Shown here: one piece after another, positions 14,605 to 25,189 of the stretch
Layout of the letters: the number at the start of each line of letters is the position of its first letter
How positions within the stretch are numbered: the first letter of the stretch is position 1
Source: Opisthorchis felineus
Taxonomy: Eukaryota; Platyhelminthes; Trematoda; Opisthorchiida; Opisthorchiidae
Direction of reading: 5' to 3'
Assembly (NCBI GenBank): GCA_004794785.1
Contig: SJOL01001804.1
Coordinates: 400,884-464,883, forward strand
DNA: 64,000 nt
The notes under the pieces: generated by a model
Database searches by the model: none
The model's input: only the letters and a program-made list of their open reading frames with translations
What the model was told of the DNA's origin: nothing
Made by a program: the position numbers and the translations under genes

Positions 14605-15208
14605 TTCTCGGCATTTCAAAATAGGGTGGCTTTACCTACAGGACGAAATCTGCATCTCGAATGTCACTACTAACAATCTATAGGTATTCACATTCACAAC
14701 ACACTCATTTGAAAATTTTTCCTATCCCAGTGCCACACCAAAAGGGGAAGCACCGGACTGAGTTTCGCTCCTGTTACAACTCATCAACACGGTAGATCCT
14801 TGACCACGCCGGGGTTTGGATTCCGGATGTGAGCTTGTTGCTATTACTCCACCAGAACACGCCGGACGCGCCTGAATTACCACGTCTGAACGGGCGAATT
14901 TGCTCATTCCCGAGTGATGTGGGTAGTTTTTCCGACGCCTCAGACGCCTACAGCTAATACCTAAGTAGCCCAGAGGAAAAATAAATTCACAAGATGAGTG
15001 AAGCTTTCATTTGAGAAGTCGTCACTTGAGGACCCTGTCGGCACGATTGCGTGATGTGGATTCCGTGATTGGAATATGTGTGGCTCTATATCCTGCCTAA
15101 GTGCGAGCGAATCTCATTACCAATCAGCCAATCGTAGCCGAACGGTTGTGTTCAAAGTACTGGCCTGTAGGTCGCGGGTTCGAAATTCCCTTGAGCTTTG
15201 TGAGATGC

Positions 15209-15253
15209 CCATTGCTGATGACTCCCAATAAGGGCGAAACAGTTCTACAGTGC
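15209..15253 (+). ncRNA. Hammerhead ribozyme motif b (core intact)
   Basis: Canonical box CTGATGA is at 15215-15221 and canonical GAAA at 15236-15239. Between them is a 14-nt hairpin with CCC/GGG arms. Helix I is CATTG against CAGTG. The predicted cleavage site follows the UA before position 15248. The first helix II pair is a C-C mismatch and helix III (ACAGTTCTA) is imperfect, so activity may be reduced. A B-box-like GGTTCGAAATTCC lies 20-33 bp upstream. Confidence 0.8.
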
Positions 15254-15305
15254 TTCAGCATAGATTGGCTTCACTTAGAGAACGAAATCTTCATTGCAAA
15301 AGACC

Positions 15306-18177
15306 AAATGATCATGTACCGAGTGGTAGCCTTTTTCATCATTTCCAAGGCTGCATAGACAAAAAATGAACTTTCCCTTTGAGATTTAACAACCCATGGC
15401 ATAAGTGGGTGTCACGTACGACTGGGCTCAACTCAAACCACTAGATCAACCACTACTCCGATAGCAAGGTACGTTTGCTGGTGGTTCCTCCACCTTCGAA
15501 AACAACAGGATTTTGTGTTTCACAAAAACAAGAAAAAGGCTATCTAAAGATTAGCATATATTGGATACGTGCGGTATACGACGGTGTCAGGTGAGGCATA
15601 CCTCTCAAAATGGTTGACAGACAGCAATGGAAATAAAGACCTAGTGAATCCAGAACTCAAGATGGTGCCTCTACCAGGAACCAGGGAGAAGGCCTGCCAG
15701 CAGCTAGATGTCAAGGCTACTTGGAAATTACCACAAAAGCATCCTAGACAAAGCATATAGACAATTCAGAACTGATGTTTACTCATGCATGGTGGGAAAA
15801 TTTACACATAAGGCGAACAGCCCAGTGAGCAAGTGACAAGCACATGGCAAATATTTTTCGGACTGTCCACCAGAGACGAAAGGGAAGAGAAGGGAGCTGA
15901 TTGTACCGGCGAGAACCATTATGCTAACGAACACGAAGTGTTCCCTGTTTCAGAAAGCCAATGTACGGTGACCGTAACATTGCTCTCTAGTAACGTCTGC
16001 GAGGAGTGGTAATCCCTCAGTGTTCCAAAAGCAGGAATCTTTTGGGCAAAGTTTACGAGTAAAATGTGGAGGCGCAGATGATCAGAAACGTATATAAATC
16101 CTGACTCTTAGAACGGTGCGTAACCGTATGGTGGTCAAGCCTTGAGTGGATTCTGAGGCTATTTCGATAAAACATAAACAAAACGTAGAAATGAGAAACA
16201 ACTTTATTAGTCCTCACTTCAGTTCTTTATCAGGAGAGAATGCCTTAGTGAACTTGGTCCGATGATGCAGAATAGCGGAGAGTATTTAGAATAATTTATA
16301 GCTAGTGAATACCGAATACAGCGTTTGAACCATTTCTTTTGTCATACGCGATGGATAGATTCAGATTCAGTCGATGTCGGCACATCTCTCAGCGTCGACA
16401 AGTCGAAGGATTTCTAACCCCTCTTCTACACTGAGATCCTTGTGTTTGGATCCTACATCCGATTTGTTAAAATGCCATCTACACTGCATATTGATAAAAC
16501 TGAATCGGAGATTGCAAATGTATCAAATAACTGCTGAGAATTGCTGAGGTGAGATAAGTCCACGTTGATGAATAGGCACCCTATTTCGTCGTCCTAACTA
16601 CCTGTTCTCAGCTGAATCAAATGACTCAAAAAGAGCAAACAAGCGCTTACGCGGGTGCAATATCCTAAAGACTCCTATCGTTGGGCTGAAGCAGACGATC
16701 TGCAAACATATTGCACGTATACACAGAGAGAATCTATGACAGGGCAGAATAGAATATTGCTTGGGCGAAGTTTAGGACAGAGTAACCGATGCAGATGGTC
16801 AGTTCAAAAGATGTCGCTATTGTGTAGTGTAATAAATTTGTCTCCGACATCATTGCACGATAAGTGGTTATCCAATCTATAGTCGTCCCAAAACTATATT
16901 TCCTTGATTAATCGCTCCCTCCAATCTAACCGATATGGGTTGTGCATTTAATGGAGTGTTTGATGGGACACCAACAAACGATGCTGTTTTCCTCGTTCCA
17001 CGTTTTCTGGTCAACAACAAAAACCAGACTTCACTATGAACATTACTCTTTATTTCTTTCCCGGAAAAAAAGCTGGTCACAAATGGGAGTAGAGTGGTTG
17101 TGCCTTAAATGTTTGGAAATAGAGCGTACAAAATCAACTCGGGAACGCAGACACTGGTCACAATGGATAGGGGATAGCCGAAAGGTGTGTACTGTATGTA
17201 CCTAATGAGCAATTCGGGAGGCGTGAGGACCAAAGGACCTGATACAGAATATTAGTGCGGTAAAACCTTCAAGACCGAGGTATAAAGAGTTTTGGCGAAT
17301 GAGGACAGTACTCACACATTTGAACTTAGCGACAAAAAAGGTGACGAACAGTAAGTGAGGACAAGGTTTTGTTCATCGACATGCGACGCGGGCAAGGATT
17401 GGTCTGTTGCACGTCCTCAAGAAATGAAACTAACGTTCTTTCCACAAGGACAAACTGAAGATGAGCTGGAATGACCTGATCAGTACATACGAGGCTCAGT
17501 CACCTTAAACAAGCTCGAGAGAAGACAAATTGCATCCACCAATTGGTCATACAGTACGTAACAGCCGAAAAATAATTACCAAGTTTAGGTGGTCTCATAG
17601 ATAGTATCAGCTCCTGAAGCTGTTGGCGCGATTACTGACGAGTAGTAAGGATTTCCGCTGAATTTCTGTGCATATGTAATCTTATCCGGTTAAGTATTCC
17701 AGTCACGGTGGATGAGTTGGGATTCAATGACTTGAACATTTTGTGCTAATTAAGGATGCCACTAATAAATGTTGTGGGGGAAAAGCATCCTAATGCGTAC
17801 AGAATTCATCCCTAAAGACGCGCACGAGCTGCCACGGGGAGCAGATGAGGAAATTCCTTGTGATGAGACAGTTCTCCACTGAGTGTAAGCCTCCTATTCT
17901 GGAGGCTTAAGCATTACCACTAAGCTTATACTATGGATAAACCACTTCGCGTCAGAGAGATAGTTATCAAGGCCGCCTGGATTATTGATCGTTTGATTGC
18001 CAGGTTGGCACCCACAAGCGGTCATGCTCTAGAACGAACACATCTGGCCGGTTTGAAAGCCACGGACGGATTTTTTGAAACTAGGAGTTAAAGTGACTTT
18101 TATACCAGCCGATTGACCAGAATACCTGCGAACAGCAGAGGCATGTGGCAAACTCGAACTACAATGGCGCTAATATT
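15306..18177. other. No recognisable feature
   Basis: Nothing beyond short open frames. The stretch near 17340-17560 has a vague LINE-like feel that I could not support with motifs. Confidence 0.45.
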
Positions 18178-18372
18178 ACTAATTAATAATCGTTCAGCTG
18201 CAGCACTCATTAGGTGCCCAGCCGCCACGCCACTCGACGGAAGCACAAGGGCTAAGATACTGCCAAGTCCCCAAGCCCAGATAGGAGCAGTCGAGATGCC
18301 GAGGTTGGGTTCGAACTACAGACTTTTTGGTCAGTAAGTTCACGCCTTAATATCTAGGGCTATCTCATGCTC
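18178..18372 (-). mobile_element. tRNA-derived SINE
   Basis: Minus-strand order: degraded A-box region, GTTCGAACCCAACCTCGGC (B box), ATCTCGACTGCTCC, a GCTTCC..GTGGCGTGGCGGCT body, then CAGCTGAACGATTATTAATT tail. About 195 bp. Confidence 0.8.
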
Positions 18373-18681
18373 ACTGATGGGCAAAACTGAATGGTTTCGA
18401 TTATCTCTGTCTAACCAGCGAGGTTCATAGGATCACCGGAATATCAAAGAGTACTTCAGTAGGTTGAGACGGGAGAATGGAGCTCCACCAGTGTGGCAGG
18501 GAACTATGGTCCTATTCATTCAGAATACTCTGTTCCAACAAAATGCCACGAAAAGGTTAGCATCTAGTGACCAAGCTCATTTGCGCTTCCTCAAAGTAGC
18601 AGTTTGCCTTAATGTGAGAGCCAGTCCGTCACCAGAAACTTCACACCTGGCGAAGTTGAACCACTTCTATAGACGTAATAC

Positions 18682-19247
18682 ACTACTCATAAGGTTGCTG
18701 AAAATTCTTCGACAACCTACGGCCGGTTTCGACCTCCTTGGGGCTCATCATTTGGAAAATGCTTGGAACCGATCGAGAAGTCATCGTTTCAGAAGGGCCT
18801 GATAAACAATCGGAAGTTTTTAATTGTCTAGGAAGCTGATCAGCAACTAATGGATTTTTCGATCCAACGAAAGGACTTCACACTCTTGGGACCTGAATGA
18901 ACCTCTGGACAAGCTTTCTTCAACGATGGCTCTTCTGGTAGCGGTTTACACCACTCTGAACCCAGTATTCTCAGGTGACTGTCCAAATTTCGCGCGCTTG
19001 AGGAAACGTTCTGTCGACACCGACTTGTGCGCACACACAAATCTCTGTCAGGGGTAATCTAAACCTTACCGTCAGTCCTGGGATATCGTCCTCGTATATT
19101 TTTTACCAGGAAAAATTATCGATTCTGATGTTGCACTATACTAGATCCTGCACAACTAAACGATGAAATTATGAACAACCGGATCAGTGTCACGACTTGC
19201 CATTTATCTCTACGAACGAACTACTCATAAGGTTGCTGAAAACTCTT
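18682..19247 (+). repeat. 28-bp direct repeat pair
   Basis: A block starting ACTACTCATAAGGTTGCTG and running 28 bp occurs at 18682-18709 and at 19220-19247 with one mismatch. The first part also appears in repeat R near 31470 (ACTACTCATGAA). These are probably fragments of the same repeat family. Confidence 0.5.
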
Positions 19248-19479
19248 TTGCAAATGATTTAATTTCAGTAACCCAAATCTTCTTGCTTCCGATGGTTCAT
19301 GATGACAAGCTAGTACCGTGGAAGGCTGTGCGCACAAAATCGCTGAGGGAACAGACAAACGTCCACCCAAGTCGGTGGTTGAATTTGATCGCCTTACATG
19401 GTCTTACTGATTTCTTCCAACCATTTCCGTGCATGTCACCTGAATGCCTTCAGTGCTGGATATCATGACGTGTGAGTTA

Positions 19480-20075
19480 AAGTCAAAGATGCGATACTTG
19501 ACTGACGTACTCCACTCACTGGCAAATTACTTTGGTGTTCACGAGGGATTCAACTAGAAATCTCGTTTACCATGCTATTCAACTGAATGTGGTGCGTGAT
19601 GTTCGCATCATGTCCCAGTTGGTACGGTATTCAAGATACCGTAGTATACTTTCTCGACATAACTCATTACTTAGAAGGTAGCTGAGACCCACTCGATATC
19701 CCACTGCCGTTTTGGCTTTTCTTGAGACCAGTCAGGTAGGTGCAGTCCTCAAGTTTCCGTTAGCCCCATATTCTACCTGAACACCAAAGTGTACGCAACC
19801 AACCTAGTACACTCATCTTCAAATTACTATGGAGTCTCAACTGAACCTCTGATTTGTCACATTGTTCGGCTTTGTGTAATACATTCAGTTGGAAAATATC
19901 ATATTCTAGGGATCCACCTGAGTCCCTCCCTAATATTTTTGTAATTTCTCAATGTGCCTATTTTGCCAAATGCGCTTAACCGGTCGGCAAATTAGGAAAC
20001 AAGGTTGATGGAAACTCAGGGCCTAGGCCTACCTGATAAGCTCCAAGAAAGGAGGACCTGGCCATCTGTTCTCTG
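19480..20075 (+). repeat. Repeat R, second copy (diverged)
   Basis: It shares with the 31.3-kb insert, in the same order, ATCTCGTTTACCATGCTATTC, then TTGGTACGGTATTCAAGATA and GTAGTATACTTTCTCGAC. It also shares the terminal hairpin region CTGATAAGCTCC...GGAG (20034-20056), which parallels CTGATGAACCC...GGGT at 31612. Function unknown. Confidence 0.55.
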
Positions 20076-20239
20076 CAGGTTTCCTACTGCCTTGCAGGTT
20101 GTGCTTGGCTGTGCAAAGGTAGAGGTACAACCTCATTCAAAATCCGAATGATGTTGAGAAAGCAACCAGTAACAGATCCCATGGAAATCTAATGCTAACG
20201 TCTTCAACACGTAATCCGTTCATGCTACGACCTCCCCGG

Positions 20240-22780
20240 AAAGCGAAGCGCCCTTTTCTGGTCCAACTGTTAGAGTGAGCAGAAAGCAAGTTGGGGTACT
20301 CAACGTGGGAATGTTCATACCATACTTGACGCTTCAGCTAAAGCATGCGCACTGTTCAGGACCATCGGTTAAATATCACTCGTCTTCCGGATACCCAGAT
20401 ACTGAAATCCTATACTTGACGAATCCAGATTCGTGGGTCAGATGCTTTATGCTGGCTTTATCACAACGAACCTGCGGACAATTCAGACACCCAAGGTGTT
20501 GCAATTGCCGAAAGCGGCCGAACTAACAAGGCGCTGGTTGCCTGGAACCCAGTATACCAAAGGGTTGCGGTGGCTCGCTTCAAAGAAACCCCCTTAAACT
20601 TAACTACAAAGGTTGTTTACACCCTCATCTGTGTATTGGATACAACCGTAATGTACAATTTAAATGAAAAGTTTCGGCAGGGGATTTACAGGACCTCAAG
20701 ATGAGGCTTCTTGGTAGTAGCGGATGAGTGAAACGCCCGAGTTGGTGGGCGAGATGATAACACGTGCCAGGTTCATAAACTTCGTCAACTTTAATCAGCT
20801 CATTGTTAACAATGACCTCTTTCAGCACCCCAGAAGACACGTATTCGAACGACGGTCACACGGCCTCCTAGACAGACTATATTATGGTGCGTGTGCGATG
20901 GGTCTCGTGAGGGAGAGATTCCAAACCTTCTGGTGGTGCGGGCCAGGACGAAAGAAGCGTCCTCTAAAACGCATCAACACAGCGACCCTCAACCTCCCGG
21001 AGAACCACCAGACACCTTCCCATGCAATAACTATCGGACTAGACGTTTACAGCTTTAAGCTTTCGGCTTATTGGTTGGTTAAGATAAACGATCAGTTGGT
21101 AGCATTGAATACCTCTATAAAACAAGCCGCCGTAGACCAGTTAGGCCGTGTGCAGCGACACCACAAGGACTGGATACCTGAGGGGACAGTGTTCCTCTCC
21201 AAGAAGGCAGTGGTGTCTGTATTACTAAATCGGGTGAATTCCGCACGCTTCGGAGAAAGGCCATTCGATCAGCCGAAAGGGCTTACATGTCATACTGGTC
21301 ATTCATGGCACCAAACACGGAATCCCCTGTGAGTGTTGATAGAAAACCTTTTTATCATACGCGAGGCCTTAGGAAACTTTCTACCTCAACAGTATTTGCT
21401 ACGCGGAGCGAGTGGAAAGTTTTTCAGCAAACGTGAAAAGAGGGTGAACTGATGGGTGGAATAACTGTACCACCCATCAATCCAAGCTAGAAGCCTCTAG
21501 ACGAGTCCAGCCTAAATACCCTATGATATCAACAGTGAAGAGTCAAGTAAACCGGAGATTACCGCGATCGTCAGACAAGTGAAGATCGTAAAATCCCCTT
21601 GGAGAATAGGACCCCTGCTCAGGTCAACAAGTCCTGCACTTCAGTACTTCCCAAACCACTCCACAGGAAACTTTGTTCATTCTGGAAAACTAAATCCGTT
21701 CCGTGAGATCAAGATACCTCAATATAAATAGTGCTCCTCAATGAGATGTTTGATAATCACTGCAGAATCAGTCTGAATGATGTTGCCGCCAATATTTTCG
21801 CTTCCCTTCTCCTACTTTTTTTCGAACGCGAGATACATGCCAAACAAAGATTTCTGCCAAGAAGAGCTTACGTGGACCAAATATCCTCCTTACCACGAAC
21901 ATCGTTTCAAATCCACGCAGCCCGTCGCAGAATGCATAGACTTTTGAGCTAAGTTTGATTCCATTAATCGTGAGCCACTGTGGGCAATCCGAAGCTAACG
22001 GTGCCTTCCTAAAGCTGATAAACCTCATCAAGACCCATTATTCCTTAGGGAAAGCTCGGGCCCGAGTATATGTTAGGGAGACCACAGGGTTCGATATTAA
22101 TTCTGGTGCACGACAAGACGGCCTACTTTCGCCGGCACTCATCAATCTCGCAACCGATTGGTCACTCGAACGGGCAGTGGAGGAATACGAGTGTCTAGCT
22201 AGGTCTCTCAGACCTGGATAGCCGACTTGGAACACACTGATTGTATCGTCCGTTTGGAAGAACTTTAAAACGCTCTGAATAGTCTAATCAAGTAGGTAGG
22301 AGTGGAAGTCAGTGCATGGAAGAGGGAGTTCTCCATCTGCATGGAAATTCCCACCCAGCCTTTCAACACAGGAGGTGAAATAATTCAGCAGGTTGCCGAC
22401 TTCAGATACTTTGATTTCCCCGTCCTGCCCAACGAACAGGCTAAAGACAAAATTAAACAGAACATCGACGGTGCACGGTCAACCTTCATGAAGCTGAACT
22501 CTGTCTTGAGGAAATGAACTGAACTGCACGAAAATCCGGGTCTCCAACACAGCCATCCCTCCGGTCAAGATTTACACCAGCGGAGAATGGCGTTTACAAG
22601 CAGAACGTATCCGAAATCTGGAGGCCTTTGACCACTAGCATCTCCGAAGTATAGTGTGAGTTCAGTATCTAGAATGGTGTCCAGTGATGAGAGGTGAATA
22701 CATCATCACAGCCTACCACGCCAATCCGAACGCCCTCGTTGACGGAGTTTGCAATGGTCTGGATATATGTTGTGCAGAAA
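20240..22780 (+). mobile_element. LINE remnant, APE endonuclease plus RT
   Basis: Several frames together give an APE-type endonuclease and reverse transcriptase of a fluke non-LTR element. Endonuclease N-terminus VGVLNVGMF is near 20290. The C-terminal part, ARFINFVNFNQLIVNNDLF and FQHPRRH, is near 20770-20840. The linker LGRVQRHHKDWIPEGTVFLS is near 21140-21200. RT segments are near 21750-22220 (GARQDGLLSPALINLATDW in place of GVRQG..LSP..F) and 22340-22500 (FMKLNSVLRK). The YADD box is destroyed near 22215-22240. There are many stops and frameshifts, so it is long dead. The clade (RTE or CR1) was not determined. Confidence 0.8.
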
Positions 22781-22917
22781 TGATGGCGAAATCATCAACC
22801 AAATCTTGGGCCCAACATGTCAATGATAGTTTTGTGTCGGAGGACAACTGAAAACCTGGTTGAGTACCGTCGAGAGCTGGTCATTGGCCTGTTCGCTGAG
22901 CTCGACACTCTGGTTGC

Positions 22918-22962
22918 GCACTGCTGAAGATTCCTTATAAGGATGAAACAGCTGTACATTGC
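22918..22962 (+). ncRNA. Hammerhead ribozyme motif c (core intact)
   Basis: Box CTGAAGA (22924-22930) fits CUGANGA, and GAAA is at 22945-22948. Helix II has arms TCCT/AGGA around a TTATA-type loop. Helix III is the self-complementary ACAGCTGT. Helix I is GCACTG against CATTGC with one mismatch. Predicted cleavage is after GUA at 22956. This is the best-preserved helix II and III of the four copies. Confidence 0.82.
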
Positions 22963-23254
22963 TTCTCGGCTTTTTAGCATGGATTTATTTCACATACAGG
23001 ATGAAATTTCAATTAAAAATTACCAAATCTTCCCAGGCTACCATTAGTCGATAAGTAGCTCAGAGGGCGAATAATTTCACTTCCGTCTGAGAAGCCGTCA
23101 CTGGAGCAGCCTATCAGTACGCGATCACGTGATGTGGTTTCCGTGATTGAAGGATGAGGGACCTACATCCAGTCTAAGTGCGAGTTCGGTTAAGTGTTCA
23201 AACCATTAACCTGGAGGTCGCCGGTTCGAAACTTCGTTTAGCTTTGTGAAATGC

Positions 23255-23299
23255 TTACTGCTGATGACTGTGAATAAGGATGAAAAAGCTATACAGTGT
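23255..23299 (+). ncRNA. Hammerhead ribozyme motif d
   Basis: CTGATGA (23261-23267) and GAAA (23282-23285) are intact. Helix I TTACTG pairs with CAGTGT over five positions, including a G-T wobble. Helix II (CTGTG...AAGGAT) and helix III (AAGCTATA) are damaged. It lies 337 bp after motif c, the same distance scale as one unit of the schistosome Smalpha repeat. Confidence 0.72.
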
Positions 23300-23345
23300 A
23301 CTGAGCTTTTCAGGCTGGACTGGGTTGAAAATTGAAAATATTCAT

Positions 23346-24826
23346 CTATCTGTGTTCATACCGGACCGGCTCCAGATTATCGAAGACGGGAGTATATCTT
23401 GTCTTGTCTTTAGAAACTTGTCGTGCATAGTGCGTTGTTGCATGTCGTGTTCGGCAACATTTCAGCATTTATTCCATGCAAACGTAAGTCCACCGCAACC
23501 TTCATTGCCTCATGAATTGTTAGAGGCGCCGTAGTGGTTAGCATCGTCACCACTAATTCTGGCTGCTGATATCCCATAGCCACCTGATCGTAACCAACGG
23601 AAAAGGTGATCAATTTTTTCTTCATGCCCATGATGAACTATCAAAAGCCTGCAGTGTTTCTAACAGATTGAGGGACTCTCCCTTTCGGGCCGCATATACC
23701 TCCAGTGACTGGAAAGCAAGCAATCAATGAAGCGTTGATGCGCGCTTTACTCCAGACCATCGATCCAATCCATTCATCGATCACACGGAAAAGGGTGAGA
23801 ACCTAACTCAACGGTATGCTGGCCTCTGTTCGTGTCGACTGTACCTCCTCTCACAATGATGGAATTAAAACGGAATTAGAAGAAAAAATGCTGTAATCAA
23901 CGATACGTGTTAGACACGCACAACCTGACTGATGCAAGTTCAGGGAAGTAAGATCTTGGGACCATCCAACGTGAGTCCAACAATAAGTGAACCAAGATAA
24001 ACGCTGCACACACTCAGTTGTTCGACGACAAATGTTTTTGTCCCCTTGTATCCGTGTGACATTTCAGAATGAAGAGCTCAAGTTTGTTGATAGATTTACG
24101 TATCTTGACTGCTGAAGCCACCGTCATTGTGCTGTGACGGACGACAATAAGCGAGTCATTTATGGCGTTATAAGTGACTTTCACGGAATCTGAAGGGTCA
24201 TTCATAAGGTTAGTCTTGTTTCACACTAGCAAAACTTAGCATCTCCGGCCCCGTGACATTGAACGTCCAGAAATTTGATTATTAGTTTCTGTTATATATT
24301 ATATTACATCATTACATACGATATGTTACATTATTATACTGTATATGTAGCATTGCAGGTGTTAGCCGGCTACAAATTGTACAAAAAAAAAGCAAACATA
24401 AGTGAGTATTTGGTTACGAGTTGCAATTTCCGAAGCAGTACTCAAAAGTACCGAGTTAAGCTGGTTGAAAAATGCAATTTGCCTGCCTAATCAAAATCAA
24501 CCAAATGATAAGTTATTTTCTATTCCTGCGTCTGTTGTTGGTGTACGGTTCATGGAACACATGACAAAACGAAATGAAAGCAGCTATAGTCAGACTGAGT
24601 GCTATGAAATCTTCGCGTCTTCTAGGCTGGACTTCGAGTGATTGTGGTTGCACGTCGCTGGATACCCTACAGGACATAACACGTTACCGATCCCATTGGT
24701 GTGTATACTGAAAATTCCTATCCGAAATGCTCAATTTTCTGTCGTCGTGTGTTGGATTAGTTTTTGACGGAGTTCGCGATAGATGTATCGACCTCGCCGA
24801 TGACTTCTTACTCCGATATGATACTT
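23346..24826. other. No recognisable feature
   Basis: AT-rich around 24280-24400; no motif-bearing frame. Confidence 0.45.
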
Positions 24827-24909
24827 AGATCAACCTATTTCAATACGCTGATACCATTCTATCAATCGTTTACCTAAGGATTTAGGTCCAATGCGCACCA
24901 GAACAACCA

Positions 24910-25106
24910 ATAAATAATAATAATCGTTCAGTTGTAACCCCCTTTCGGTACATAGCCGCCATGCCACCCAGAGGAAGCACGAGGGTTGAAATGCCATCTG
25001 GTTTTCCAAGCCTAGACAGGAGCACTCAAGCTGCCGGGGTTAAGTTCGAACAACGGACCTTCGGGTCAGTAAGCTTATGCCTTAACCACTGAGCTGTCCC
25101 GAGCTC
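24910..25106 (-). mobile_element. tRNA-derived SINE between an ~82-bp direct repeat
   Basis: Same family: GAGCTCGGGACAGCTCAGTG (A box) and a B box GTTCGAACTTAAC on the minus strand, with tail CTGAACGATTATTATTATTT. It is flanked on both sides by the same ~82-bp sequence (24827-24908 and 25107-25189). Confidence 0.82.
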
Positions 25107-25189
25107 AGATCCACCCATTTCAATGTGCAGATACCATACTTTCAATCGTTTATCTAGGAATTCAGACCCTTTTGCCAGCAGAACGGTTA

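Larger units (their letters stand above)
14470..15305 (+). repeat. Smalpha-like hammerhead tandem repeat, locus 1
   Basis: Ribozyme motifs a and b are 649 bp apart. Roughly 14690-14935 has no counterpart in the 337-bp unit at locus 2 and looks like an insertion; the flanking parts align with that unit. The block after each motif (TGGCTT..CCTACAGGACGAAAT and its relatives) is also shared. A B-box-like motif sits at 15177-15189. Confidence 0.72.
22880..23345 (+). repeat. Smalpha-like hammerhead tandem repeat, locus 2
   Basis: One full unit of 337 bp lies between ribozyme motifs c and d, with a partial unit after d. The unit carries a B-box-like GGTTCGAAAC (23223-23232) about 20 bp before motif d, so a Pol III transcript could run into the ribozyme. 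Shared blocks with locus 1 include CGTGATGTGG, TTCCGTGATTG and CTAAGTGCGAG. It lies just 3' of the LINE remnant at 20.2-22.8 kb. Confidence 0.78.

Noticed and set aside
20724..21332. 202-codon ORF as a host gene
   Set aside because: Its peptide blocks (FNQLIVNNDLF, LGRVQRHHKDWIPEGTVFLS) belong to the LINE endonuclease-linker region.
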